Positions 42,923 to 51,162 of a DNA stretch of 64,000 nucleotides are shown here, piece after piece. Source of the DNA: Sphaerimonospora mesophila NBRC 14179 = JCM 3151. GTDB taxonomy: Bacteria; Actinomycetota; Actinomycetes; Streptosporangiales; Streptosporangiaceae. Location: contig BCRI01000014.1 of assembly GCA_001552515.1 (NCBI GenBank), positions 1 to 64,000 of the forward strand. Direction: 5' to 3'. Each line of letters opens with the position of its first letter. The first letter of the stretch is position 1. A program made the translations under genes and the position numbers. Under the pieces are notes generated by a model. That model was given only the letters and a program-made list of their open reading frames with translations. It was not told the origin of the DNA and made no database searches.

Positions 42923-43856
42923 GGTCGTCGGCGCGGGAATCCTCGCGCACGCCCCAACGATCATGCTGCCCCTCGAGGTGCGCAAGGAACTCAACGAGGG
43001 CAGGGAGATCAGCATCGTCCCCGGGCTGCACCGCCTGCGGGAGGAGGTCTTCGACGCCCTCGACTACGACACGGTGATCGTGTTCGACTCGCACTGGGCG
43101 ACCACGTTCGAGTTCGTGGTCACCGCGCAGGACCGCCGCTCCGGGCTGTTCACCTCCGAGGAACTGCCGCGCGGCATGTGCCGCATCCCCTACGACTTCC
43201 CCGGCGACCCCGAGCTCGCCCGGTCGATCGCGTCGTATCAGGACAGGCACGCCACCTGGATCACCGCGATCGACGACCACCACCTGCCGATCTTCTACGC
43301 CACCGTGAACCTGTGGAAGTACCTGGGGGCGCCCGGCAAGCGCTGGATCTCGATCAGCATGTGCCAGACCGCTGAGATGGAGGACGACCTCCGGCTCGGC
43401 CGCGCGGTCGGCGACGCGATCGCCGCGAGCGACCGCAGGGTGCTGCTGGTCGCGTCGGGGGCGTTCTCGCACCAGTTCTGGCCGCTGCGCCACCTGCGCG
43501 CGCACGAGTCGAGCGACCCGGCGCACGTACGGACCCCCGAGGCGCGGGCGGCCGACGAGGAGCGCATCGCGTGGCTGCTCGACGGCGACCACGCCCGGGT
43601 GCTCGACACGATGGACGACTTCTACCGCTTCAAGCCGGAGGCGGGGTTCGGCCACTACCTGATGCTGGCCGCCGCCCTCGGCGAGCGGGACCTCACCGTG
43701 CCCGGCCGGCTCTACAGCGACTACGAGAACGCGACCGGGACCGGTCAGGTGCACATCTGGTTCGACCGGCCCGAGGGCGGCTTCCCCCGGCCGAAGGCCA
43801 CCGACGCCTCCGGCGATCCGTACCCCTATCCGTTCCGCCTCGAAGGGACCGGCTGA
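42915..43856 (+). CDS. hpaD: HpaD-like extradiol dioxygenase (LigB superfamily)
   Basis: 313 residues. Class III extradiol dioxygenase resembling E. coli homoprotocatechuate 2,3-dioxygenase: 'ILAHAPTIM' and 'VIVFDSHWATTFEF' (iron-ligand His), 'GLFTSEELPRGM', 'ASGAFSHQFWPLR' (catalytic His), and 'NATGTGQVHIWF'. It opens the ring of a catechol next to the hydroxyls with O2 and Fe(II). The substrate is probably homoprotocatechuate or a close relative, given the HpaE and HpaG partners. Confidence 0.9.
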   Translation: MGEVVGAGILAHAPTIMLPLEVRKELNEGREISIVPGLHRLREEVFDALDYDTVIVFDSHWATTFEFVVTAQDRRSGLFTSEELPRGMCRIPYDFPGDPELARSIASYQDRHATWITAIDDHHLPIFYATVNLWKYLGAPGKRWISISMCQTAEMEDDLRLGRAVGDAIAASDRRVLLVASGAFSHQFWPLRHLRAHESSDPAHVRTPEARAADEERIAWLLDGDHARVLDTMDDFYRFKPEAGFGHYLMLAAALGERDLTVPGRLYSDYENATGTGQVHIWFDRPEGGFPRPKATDASGDPYPYPFRLEGTG

Positions 43857-44713
43857 TGGCTCGGCAGACGAAGGAGTATCGGCGGATCCTGCTCGACGGC
43901 GCCGCCGTACAGGTGCGCAGGGAGGGCGATGAACTGGTCGCCGCCGACGGCCGGGTGGTCGGCGTCGACGAGGCCGTGCACCTCCCGCCGTGCACCCCAT
44001 CGAAGATCATCGCGGTGCATCTCAACCACCGCAGCCGGGTCGAGGAGTTCATGACCTCGCTGCCCCCGGCCCCCACGTACTTCCACAAGCCGACCTCGGC
44101 GCTGAACGCGCATCGGGGCGCGGTCGTACGGCCGGAGCGGTGCAAGTACCTCAACTACGAGGGCGAGATCGCGATCGTCATCGGCCGCACCACCCGCAAC
44201 GTCTCTCCGGAGGAGGCGGGCGACCACATCGCCGGGTACACGATCGGCAACGACTACGGCCTGCACGACTTCCGCGACACCGACACCGGCTCGATGCTGC
44301 GGGTCAAGGGCTCGGACACGCTCTGCCCGCTCGGCCCCGGGCTGGTCACCGGATGGGACTTCCGCGGCAGGCGGCTGCGCACGTACGTCAACGGCGAGGT
44401 CGCGCAGGACGGCTCCACCGACGAGATGGAGTGGGACATGCACTACCTCGTCGCGGACATCGCCCGCACGATCACCCTCTATCCCGGCGACGTGCTGCTG
44501 TCGGGCACGCCGGCGAACTCCCGTCCGGTACGGCCCGGCGATGTCGTCGAGGTCGAGGTCGAGGGCCTGGGCAGGCTCACCAACCACATCGTCAACGGTC
44601 CGGTCCCGATCAGGGACGACTGCGGCGCCCAGCCCACCGAGTCGGAAGAGGTGATCTCGACCGCCTTCGGCGGCGACTGGGAGTTCCGCGGCATCCGGCC
44701 GCCCAAGCGTTAA
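43856..44713 (+). CDS. Fumarylacetoacetate hydrolase-family enzyme (HpaG-like)
   Basis: 285 residues; the ATG shares its A with the preceding stop (TGATG). FAH fold with the metal-binding Glu/Asp residues in 'LNYEGEIAIVIGRTT' and 'YTIGNDYGLHDFRDTD', and 'LLSGTPANSRPV'. In E. coli HpaG two FAH domains share decarboxylation and isomerisation of the ring-cleavage product; only one domain is present here, so a second protein is needed for the other step. The N-terminal 60 residues form the small domain of the family. Confidence 0.88.
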   Translation: MARQTKEYRRILLDGAAVQVRREGDELVAADGRVVGVDEAVHLPPCTPSKIIAVHLNHRSRVEEFMTSLPPAPTYFHKPTSALNAHRGAVVRPERCKYLNYEGEIAIVIGRTTRNVSPEEAGDHIAGYTIGNDYGLHDFRDTDTGSMLRVKGSDTLCPLGPGLVTGWDFRGRRLRTYVNGEVAQDGSTDEMEWDMHYLVADIARTITLYPGDVLLSGTPANSRPVRPGDVVEVEVEGLGRLTNHIVNGPVPIRDDCGAQPTESEEVISTAFGGDWEFRGIRPPKR

Positions 44714-44725
44714 GGAGTGCCCTCG

Positions 44726-44914
44726 ATGAAGGTCATCGTCGACATGGACGTGTGCAAGGACCACGGGCAGTGCGTCTTCGCCGCCCCCGAGGTCTTCCAG
44801 ATCAACGAGAACGGCCGCCTGGTCTATGTCGCCGAGCCCGACGAGTCGCTGCGCGACGCCGTGGAGGAGGCGGCCGACGTCTGCCCGCTGCAGGCCATCA
44901 CGATCGAGGACTGA
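44726..44914 (+). CDS. 3Fe-4S ferredoxin (P450 redox partner type)
   Basis: 62 residues; ATG at 44726 with AAGGAG eight bases upstream (a GTG at 44717 overlaps that site and is rejected). Cys ligands in 'DVCKDHGQCVFAAPEVF' and 'DVCPLQAI'; the residue between the first two Cys is His, a variant common in actinobacterial P450 ferredoxins. It should pass single electrons from the adjacent reductase to the P450 at 31385. Small acidic cytosolic protein. Confidence 0.92.
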   Translation: MKVIVDMDVCKDHGQCVFAAPEVFQINENGRLVYVAEPDESLRDAVEEAADVCPLQAITIED

Positions 44915-44919
44915 TCACC

Positions 44920-46158
44920 GTGGGGACCACGCGGCGCATCGTGATCGCCGGTGCCTCGATGGGCGGCCTGCGCGCGGCGGAACGGCTGCGCGCCGGCGGT
45001 TTCACCGGCGAGATCGTCGCGATCGGCGACGAGCCGCACCTGCCGTACAACCGGCCGCCGCTGTCGAAGGAGGCCCTCGCCACCGAGGTGACCCACGAGG
45101 CGCTAGCCTTCCGGCTCCGCCCGGCCGTCGCCGACGTGGCCTGGCGGCTGGGCGTGCGGGTCGCGGGGGCCGACCTGGACGCCCGTGCCGTACGGCTCGG
45201 CGACGGCACCGAGCTGACCTATGACGGTCTGGTGGTCGCCACCGGCATGCGGCCCAGGCGGCTGCACCTCGCCGATTCGACCCGGCCCGGTCAGACACGG
45301 CCCGGACCGGTGACCGGCCGGCATGTGGTGCGCACGATCGAGGATGCCCGCGCCCTGCGCGCCGAGCTGCGCCCGGGGGCGAACGTGCTCGTCGCCGGCG
45401 CCGGCTTCATCGGCTGCGAGGTGGCGGCCACCGCCCGGACGCTGGGCGCCTCGGTGACCGTCGTGGCACCGGAGGACGTCCCGATGCTGCGCCCGCTCGG
45501 CCCCGGACTGGGCGCCGCCCTGCGCCGCCGCCACGAGGAGCGCGGCGTCGCGTTCCTGCTCGGCCGTACGATCGCCGCGTTCCTGGGCGAGACCGGGAGA
45601 GCGGGGGAGGGGAGTCGCGTGACCGGCGCCGAGCTGTCCGACGGCACGCGCGTCGCCGCCGACGTCGTCGTGGAGGCCGTGGGGTCGGTGGCCAACACCG
45701 AATGGCTCGCCGGCAACGGGCTCGACCTGTCCGACGGCGTGCTGTGCGACGACGCGCTGCGCGTCGAGGGACGGCGCGGCGTCGTGGCGGTGGGGGACAT
45801 CGCCCGGTTCCCCAACCCCCGCTACGACGAGGTGCCCCGCCGGGTCGAGCACTGGAGCATCCCGACCGACACGGCCAGGCACGCCGCGATCACCCTGCTC
45901 GCCGATCTGGGCCTGGCCGAGCCCGCGGCCACGCCCTTCGCCCCGCTGCCGACCTTCTGGAGCGATCAGTACGAGCTGCGCCTCCAGTCGTTCGGGGCGC
46001 CCGCGCTCGGCGGGTCGGACATCCGGGTGCTGGAGGGCGACCTCGACGGTGAGGTCGTGGTCGGCTACCACCGCGACGGCGAGCTGGTCGGCGTGGTGCT
46101 CGTCGGCATGCCGTCCGCCGCGGCCCGTTACCGCGCCGCCTGTTCCGCGGCCGCCTGA
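44920..46158 (+). CDS. FAD-dependent ferredoxin reductase
   Basis: 412 residues from a GTG at 44920, five bases after the ferredoxin stop. Rossmann motifs: FAD-binding 'IVIAGASMGGLRAAERLR', NAD(P)-binding 'VLVAGAGFIGCEVAATA', and C-terminal FAD motif 'VVAVGDIARFPN'. This is the putidaredoxin reductase/BphA4 type that feeds P450 and Rieske systems. With the ferredoxin it forms a two-component electron chain whose only visible P450 in the window carries the same operator. Confidence 0.92.
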   Translation: MGTTRRIVIAGASMGGLRAAERLRAGGFTGEIVAIGDEPHLPYNRPPLSKEALATEVTHEALAFRLRPAVADVAWRLGVRVAGADLDARAVRLGDGTELTYDGLVVATGMRPRRLHLADSTRPGQTRPGPVTGRHVVRTIEDARALRAELRPGANVLVAGAGFIGCEVAATARTLGASVTVVAPEDVPMLRPLGPGLGAALRRRHEERGVAFLLGRTIAAFLGETGRAGEGSRVTGAELSDGTRVAADVVVEAVGSVANTEWLAGNGLDLSDGVLCDDALRVEGRRGVVAVGDIARFPNPRYDEVPRRVEHWSIPTDTARHAAITLLADLGLAEPAATPFAPLPTFWSDQYELRLQSFGAPALGGSDIRVLEGDLDGEVVVGYHRDGELVGVVLVGMPSAAARYRAACSAAA

Positions 46159-46182
46159 GCCGCCCCTGATGAGGAGACCGTC

Positions 46183-47601
46183 GTGGACACATTGCGCAAC
46201 GTGATCGCGGGAGAGAGCCGGGACGCCGGCGAGTGGATGGACCTGGTCGACCCCTCGACCGAGGAGGTGTACGGCAGGGCGCCCCGTTCGGGCGAGCGGG
46301 ACGTCGCCCACGCTGTCGAGGCGGCCACCGCGGCCGCATGTGCCTGGCGGCGCACCACCCCGGCCGAGCGCCAGCGGCTGCTCCTCGAGCTGGCCGAGCT
46401 GATGTCGGCGAACCGGGAGGCGCTGGCCGAGGCCGAGGTGCGGGCCACCGGCAAGCCGCGGGGCACCGCCAGGCGGGTCGACGTGGGCGGGGCCGTCGAC
46501 GCGATCCGCTACTTCGCGGGCGCGGCGCGGGTCCTGGAGGGGCTCGGCGCCGCCGAGTACGCCGAGGGGCACACGTCGTTCGTACGGCGTGAGCCGATCG
46601 GCGTCGTGGCCCAGGTGACGCCGTGGAACTATCCGCTGATGATGGCCGCGTGGAAGATCGGCCCGGCGCTGGCGGCGGGTAACGCGCTGGTGCTGAAGCC
46701 GTCGGACACCACACCAGGCTCGACCGTGCTGCTCGGCGAGCTGTGCGCCGAGGTGTTCCCGCCCGGCGTGGTCAACGTCGTGTGCGGCGACCGGGACACC
46801 GGTCGCGCGCTGGTCGCGCACCCGGGGGTGGAGATGGTGGCGCTCACCGGCTCGACGAGGGCCGGGGCCGAGGTGATGGCGGCCGCCGCGCCCGATCTCA
46901 AGGACGTCCACCTGGAGCTGGGCGGCAAGGCCCCGGCGGTGGTCTTCGGCGATGTGGACCCGGCCGTGACCGTCCGCGACATCGCCGAGGCGGCGTTCTT
47001 CAACAGCGGGCAGGACTGCACCGCCGTCACACGGGTGCTCGTCGAGGATCGGGCGTACGACGACGTCGTCGAGGCGCTCGCCGACGCGGCGCGGGCGCTG
47101 GCCGTGGGCGGCCCCGACGAGGAGGGCGTCTTCCTCGGTCCGACGAACAACGCGGCCCAGGCCGAGCGGGTCGCGGGCTTCCTCGGCCGGCTGCCCGGGC
47201 ACGCCCGCGTGGTCACCGGCGGCTCCCGGCTCGATCGGCCCGGCTACTTCTTCGCGCCGACCGTGGTCGCCGACGTGCGGCAGGACGACGAGATCGTGCG
47301 GCAGGAGGTCTTCGGTCCGGTCGTGACCGTACAACCGTTCACGAGCGAGGAGGAGGCCGTCGAGCTCGCCAACGGAGTCGACTACGCGCTCGCGTCCAGC
47401 GTGTGGACCAGGGACACCGGCCGTGCGATGCGGCTGACCGCCGCGCTCGACTTCGGCGCCGTCTGGGTCAACTGCCATCAGGTGATCATCCCGGAGATGC
47501 CGCACGGCGGCTTCAAGCACTCGGGCACCGGCAAGGATCTCTCCCGGTACGGCCTGGACGCCTACACGCGGATCAAACACGTGATGATCAGCCACGACTG
47601 A
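46183..47601 (+). CDS. Aldehyde dehydrogenase (aminoaldehyde/PuuC-PatD-like)
   Basis: 472 residues from a GTG at 46183 with GAGGAGA. '[34 protein letters not shown]' (pieces [19 protein letters not shown] and VLKPSDTTP), Glu in 'LELGGKAP', Cys in '[11 protein letters not shown]', and C-terminal '[23 protein letters not shown]' (shown as [14 protein letters not shown]). The [13 protein letters not shown] word is typical of gamma-aminobutyraldehyde and related dehydrogenases. It could oxidise the aldehyde freed from the glutamylated amine. It sits 24 bases after the reductase. Confidence 0.9.
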   Translation: MDTLRNVIAGESRDAGEWMDLVDPSTEEVYGRAPRSGERDVAHAVEAATAAACAWRRTTPAERQRLLLELAELMSANREALAEAEVRATGKPRGTARRVDVGGAVDAIRYFAGAARVLEGLGAAEYAEGHTSFVRREPIGVVAQVTPWNYPLMMAAWKIGPALAAGNALVLKPSDTTPGSTVLLGELCAEVFPPGVVNVVCGDRDTGRALVAHPGVEMVALTGSTRAGAEVMAAAAPDLKDVHLELGGKAPAVVFGDVDPAVTVRDIAEAAFFNSGQDCTAVTRVLVEDRAYDDVVEALADAARALAVGGPDEEGVFLGPTNNAAQAERVAGFLGRLPGHARVVTGGSRLDRPGYFFAPTVVADVRQDDEIVRQEVFGPVVTVQPFTSEEEAVELANGVDYALASSVWTRDTGRAMRLTAALDFGAVWVNCHQVIIPEMPHGGFKHSGTGKDLSRYGLDAYTRIKHVMISHD

Positions 47602-47796
47602 CGGGGTTCGCCTCCGTTATCAAGGGGGCGAGGCGAGATATCACTCAATCTTGGCGAGAACTTGCCGCGTTCTAGAGCGCGAGAGCACGTTGTCCCATGT
47701 ATCACTGATTATCGGTTTAGTGACCAGATGGTGAGGCGTTGTCGGGCTGTGCCGGGTAGCCGCCGTCCACCTGGTACGGAGCTCGGTTCGGATCGC

Positions 47797-48798
47797 ATGA
47801 CCGTTCGGGGGGAGGACGTGCTCGTCTCGCCGCACCCGCTCGCCGCCCATGAGCGGTTTCACACGCACGACGTCGAGGACGCCCACGTGGGGGTGGAGCA
47901 GGTTCTCTGCCCGCACGGGCTGCGCCTCGCCGAGCGCGGGACGCGGCTCGACGCCCGCATGAACGGGGTGACGCTCGACAGGGTCGGCCTCTACTACCTC
48001 AGCTACGGGGCGGAGATGCTGGTCACGCCGGATGAATGGGAGAGCTGCATCCTCGTCGAGATCCCGCTGGCCGGTGCGGCGGAGGTGAGCCAGGGCCGGG
48101 AACAGATCGTGGCCACGACCGAGCACGCCTACATCCTGTCACTGACGGGACGCACGGCCATGCGGTGGGCGGCCGGAACCGAACAGCTCATCACCCGGTT
48201 CGACCGCTCGGCGCTCGAAGCCCAGCTCGGCAGGATGCTCGGGCGGCAGCCGGGCGAGCCGCTCGTCTTCTCCCTGGGCATGGATCTGACCTTGCCCCCG
48301 TCCCGGTCGTGGCTTTCGGTCGTCGACCTGCTCCGGCGGGAGGCGGAGACCGGCGGAGCCATGCTGACCCAGCCGGCCGCCGCCAAGCGGCTGGAGGAGC
48401 TGCTGATGACGCAGCTGCTGCTGGCCCAGCCCAGCAACTACACCCCCGCCCTGCTCGGGGAGCAGCCGCGTGTCCCGCCGCCCGTGGTGAAGCGGGCCAT
48501 GGAACTCATCGAGGCCCACGCCGCCGAGCCGCTCACCGTGGAGGACATCGCCGAGGCCGTGGGCGTGGGGGCCCGGGCGCTGCAGGAGGGGTTCCGCCGC
48601 CATCTGGACACGACCCCCATGGCGTACCTGCGGGACGTGCGCCTGGACCGGGTGCGCGCCGAGCTGACGGTGGACGCCGTGGACGCGACGACCGTCACCG
48701 ATGTCGCCTTCCGCTGGGGGTTCGCCCACCTCGGCAGGTTCTCCCTCGCCTATCGGCAGCGCTTCGGCGAGCCCCCGTCGGCGACGCTGCGCCGGTGA
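47797..48798 (+). CDS. AraC-family regulator
   Basis: 333 residues from an ATG at 47797; a GTG at 47818 has a closer purine-rich site but poor spacing. N-terminal AraC_binding_2-like sensor (about 40-210) and a C-terminal two-helix-turn-helix domain ('LTVEDIAEAVGVGARALQEGFRRHL' and 'VTDVAFRWGFAHLGRFSLAYRQRFG', each shortened here to VEDIAEAVGVGARALQEGF and FRWGFAHLGRFSLAYRQRFG). Regulators of this type (ThcR, XylS relatives) switch on P450 or aromatic degradation operons. Located just beyond the catabolic operon, but with no copy of the 20-bp operator. Confidence 0.88.
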   Translation: MTVRGEDVLVSPHPLAAHERFHTHDVEDAHVGVEQVLCPHGLRLAERGTRLDARMNGVTLDRVGLYYLSYGAEMLVTPDEWESCILVEIPLAGAAEVSQGREQIVATTEHAYILSLTGRTAMRWAAGTEQLITRFDRSALEAQLGRMLGRQPGEPLVFSLGMDLTLPPSRSWLSVVDLLRREAETGGAMLTQPAAAKRLEELLMTQLLLAQPSNYTPALLGEQPRVPPPVVKRAMELIEAHAAEPLTVEDIAEAVGVGARALQEGFRRHLDTTPMAYLRDVRLDRVRAELTVDAVDATTVTDVAFRWGFAHLGRFSLAYRQRFGEPPSATLRR

Positions 48799-48829
48799 CG
48801 CACGCCTCGGCGAAACCCTTTGCGACCGG

Positions 48830-48868
48830 CCTCGCCGGGGCCGGGACAGGCCCGGGCCGCCGGCGAGG
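48830..48868. terminator. Hairpin between AraC and GH25 genes
   Basis: Nine-base perfect arms CCTCGCCGG and complement with an inner GGCC/CCCGGG stem, between two convergent stops. Confidence 0.6.
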
Positions 48869-48882
48869 ACGGTCCCACGTGA

Positions 48883-49623
48883 TCAGGGACGGCCGAGGGC
48901 GCGCAGCTCGTCGGGGGTGAGCGCGGAGACGTTCTTGTCGATGGGATATTCCGTGTACTGGTGGATGGCCCAGCTCTTCCAGTCGGCGGGCGGCGTGACG
49001 GCGCCCGGGGCCTTGCTGTAGTGGGCTACCCACAGTGGGTACTCGGCCAGGCCGCGGCCGTAGGTGTTGGCGAAGTTCCAGCCGCTGTAGAACATCGGGG
49101 TGACGCCGGTCTTGGCCTTCACGTGGGCGAGCCAGGCCTTGGCCCAGGCGTTGACGTGGGCCACCGACCTGCCGTTCGTGGTCTCCAGGTCCAGCACCAG
49201 CAGATCGCCGGGTTTGGCGGGGTGCTGGTTCACCATGGACAGGAAGTGTTCGGCCTCGGCGATGGGATCGTTCTTGGGGTGACCGTAGTGGTAGGCGCCG
49301 CGGACGATGCCCTTCTCGTCCAGCTCCTGCCAGAAACGGGCGAAGGTGGAGTCGCGGAAGGACAGGCCCTCGGTGGCCTTGATGATGCCGAACTTCGCCG
49401 GGCTGGCGGTCCAGTCGTGGTTCGGCTCGTGGTTGGAGACGTCTTCGCCGTACATCAGCGTGACGTTCTCTTCTCCGGGCGCCTGCGGTGCCGCCTGCAC
49501 CGGCGCGGCCGCGAAGACGCCGACTGCGGTGAGTACGACCAGGGCCGCGCCGAGACGCTTGCCGGAGAGGCTCAGGCGGCGCTTGAGAGAGACAGGGGCT
49601 GCGGAGAGCCGGTGTTCCAGCAT
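48883..49623 (-). CDS. Secreted GH25 muramidase (lysozyme)
   Basis: 246 residues from an ATG at 49623 with AAGGAG 11 bases upstream. Signal peptide about 1-45 with a long positively charged start. GH25 motifs: 'LMYGEDVSNHEPNHDW', 'FGIIKATEG', 'GAYHYGHPKNDP' and the catalytic 'LLVLDLETTNG'. It cuts the MurNAc-GlcNAc bond of peptidoglycan for wall turnover or growth. The long leader carries a ydaO-type c-di-AMP riboswitch, the usual control of wall hydrolases in actinomycetes. Confidence 0.92.
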   Translation of the reverse strand: MLEHRLSAAPVSLKRRLSLSGKRLGAALVVLTAVGVFAAAPVQAAPQAPGEENVTLMYGEDVSNHEPNHDWTASPAKFGIIKATEGLSFRDSTFARFWQELDEKGIVRGAYHYGHPKNDPIAEAEHFLSMVNQHPAKPGDLLVLDLETTNGRSVAHVNAWAKAWLAHVKAKTGVTPMFYSGWNFANTYGRGLAEYPLWVAHYSKAPGAVTPPADWKSWAIHQYTEYPIDKNVSALTPDELRALGRP

Positions 49624-49642
49624 GAAGGGATTGACTCCTTGC

Positions 49643-49778
49643 TTCCATGCCGCCTGCCGGGACAGCTGACGGGTTCGGGGCGGCGAGCGCGTCCTACGGT
49701 GCGCAAGGGGGCAGGCGCTCCGATTCACCCGAGGGGTGGTCCCCGGCTCCGTGAGGTGCGGAGTCGGCGGCCGTGCAC
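49643..49778 (-). promoter_or_regulatory. ydaO/yuaA-type cyclic di-AMP riboswitch
   Basis: Read on the minus strand, the leader contains the conserved words GGAGCCGGGGACC, GGGTGAATCGG, CCGAACCCGTCAGCT and GGCAGGCGGCATGGAAG in the order found in actinomycete ydaO elements, ending about 30 bases before the GH25 start codon. In this class, c-di-AMP binding turns expression off. Identification is by recognised consensus words, not by a covariance model. Confidence 0.85.
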
Positions 49779-49780
49779 CT

Positions 49781-49803
49781 CCTGACGGGACAGCTCCGTC
49801 AGG
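49781..49803. other. Hairpin at the 5' edge of the riboswitch
   Basis: Arms CCTGACGG and CCGTCAGG around seven bases. Its complementarity to the riboswitch word CCCGTCAGC suggests it might also act as an alternative pairing partner. Confidence 0.4.
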
Positions 49804-49949
49804 AGACGCGCGGATCCGGGCAACGAACCGGCAACGCAACCGACGACGGAGTCACCGCTGCGCGTGCCGTGGAGTCAAAAGGTACACACACCCCCATTGG
49901 GGTGCAAATAGGACAAAAATCCTGGGACGGGAGCTTCGCGATGGGCTGC
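49804..49949. other. Upstream leader or promoter of the GH25 gene
   Basis: Gene-free region between the riboswitch and the pirin stop; it becomes A/T richer near 49900-49925. Probably holds the GH25 promoter; no convincing -35/-10 pair seen. Confidence 0.4.
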
Positions 49950-50939
49950 TTACTCCTTCGGGGAAAGAGGTCCGTCGGTGTGCGGGACGCGTTCGGCGGG
50001 GATGACGCCCAGGCGGCCGGCCTGGTAGTCCTCCATCGCCTGGAGGATCTCGGCCCGGGTGTTCATCACGAACGGTCCGTAGTGGAAGACCGGCTCGCGG
50101 ATCGGCTGCCCGCCGAGCAGCAGCACCTCCAGGTTGGGCTCGGCCTGGGGCTGGGCGGTGTCGGCGGTGAGGGTCAGCGCCCCGCCGGGGCCGAAGGCGG
50201 CCAACTGCCCCCTGCGTACCGGTCGCCGCTCGGTCCCCGCCGAACCCTGGCCGGCCAGCACGTACGCGAGGGCGTTGAAGCCGGGGTTCCACGGCACCTC
50301 CAGCCGGGCGCCCGGGCTGATGGTCGCGTGCACCATCGTGATCGCGGTGAACGTGATGCCGGGGCCGGGGTGCCCGGCCAGCTCACCGGCGATCACCCGC
50401 AGTAGCGCGCCGCCGTCCGCCGAGGCGAGCAGCGCCGCCTCACGTCCGCGGATGTCCTGGTAGCGGGGCGGGTGGAACTTGTGCGCGCGGGGCAGGTTGA
50501 CCCACAGCTGGATGCCGTGGAACAGCCCGCCCGAGACCACCAGGTGCTCCGGCGGCTTCTCGATGTGCAGCAGGCCGGACCCCGCTGTCATCCACTGGGT
50601 GTCGCCGTCGGTGATCGTGCCGCCGCCGCCGTTGGAGTCCTGGTGCTCGAAGACGCCGTCGATGATGTAGGTGACGGTCTCGAAGCCGCGGTGCGGGTGC
50701 CACGGGGTGCCCTTGGGCTCGCCGGGGCCGTACTCGATCTCGCCCATCTGGTCCATGTGGATGAACGGGTCCAGGACGGACTGCGGCACCCCGGCGAACG
50801 CGCGCCGTACGGGGAAGCCCTCGCCCTCGAGGCCGCTGGGCGCGGTCGTCACGGATCGTACGGGGCGGGGGGTGGCGACGGCCGGGTCGGGTGCGGTGAC
50901 GCGGGGCAGCGTCAGGGTGTCGGCGGTGACGGCGGGCAT
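49950..50939 (-). CDS. Pirin-family protein
   Basis: 329 residues, ATG at 50939 with AGGAG. Two-cupin pirin fold: iron site residues in 'GTPWHPHRGFETVTYIIDG' and 'WMTAGSGLLHIEKPP', and a C-terminal cupin ('PGARLEVPWNPGFNALAYVL' shortened as VPWNPGFNALAYVL). Pirins oxidise quercetin-like flavonoids or act as redox-sensing partners. The inverted repeat 12 bases upstream suggests control by a MarR/HxlR-type factor. Monocistronic. Confidence 0.9.
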   Translation of the reverse strand: MPAVTADTLTLPRVTAPDPAVATPRPVRSVTTAPSGLEGEGFPVRRAFAGVPQSVLDPFIHMDQMGEIEYGPGEPKGTPWHPHRGFETVTYIIDGVFEHQDSNGGGGTITDGDTQWMTAGSGLLHIEKPPEHLVVSGGLFHGIQLWVNLPRAHKFHPPRYQDIRGREAALLASADGGALLRVIAGELAGHPGPGITFTAITMVHATISPGARLEVPWNPGFNALAYVLAGQGSAGTERRPVRRGQLAAFGPGGALTLTADTAQPQAEPNLEVLLLGGQPIREPVFHYGPFVMNTRAEILQAMEDYQAGRLGVIPAERVPHTDGPLSPKE

Positions 50940-50950
50940 GGCACGCTCCT

Positions 50951-50982
50951 GGTTGAAACTTAAATTACATGGGCTTGCAACC
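50951..50982. promoter_or_regulatory. Inverted repeat upstream of pirin
   Basis: GGTTGAAA (50951-50958) and TTGCAACC (50975-50982), one mismatch, around an A/T-rich core that could hold the -10 box. Confidence 0.5.
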
Positions 50983-51162
50983 AATTGTGACCATCGCGCA
51001 TTCCCCCGGCGAAGCCAAGCCCGCCCGCACTCCCGGATGCGGCTCCCACTCGCGGCAGATCTGCTCGAAATGAGGGCCGAGGACATCGCTGACGAAGCGG
51101 CGGCGGCCGGCCTGCCATGCTCGCGCGGCACTCACTGGGCCGGACCGCGTGGTGAGAGCATC

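Noticed and set aside
31385-48798. Phenylacetate (paa) degradation cluster because of PaaX
   Set aside because: No paaA-E, paaK or paaZ genes; the ring-cleavage enzymes are of the homoprotocatechuate type.
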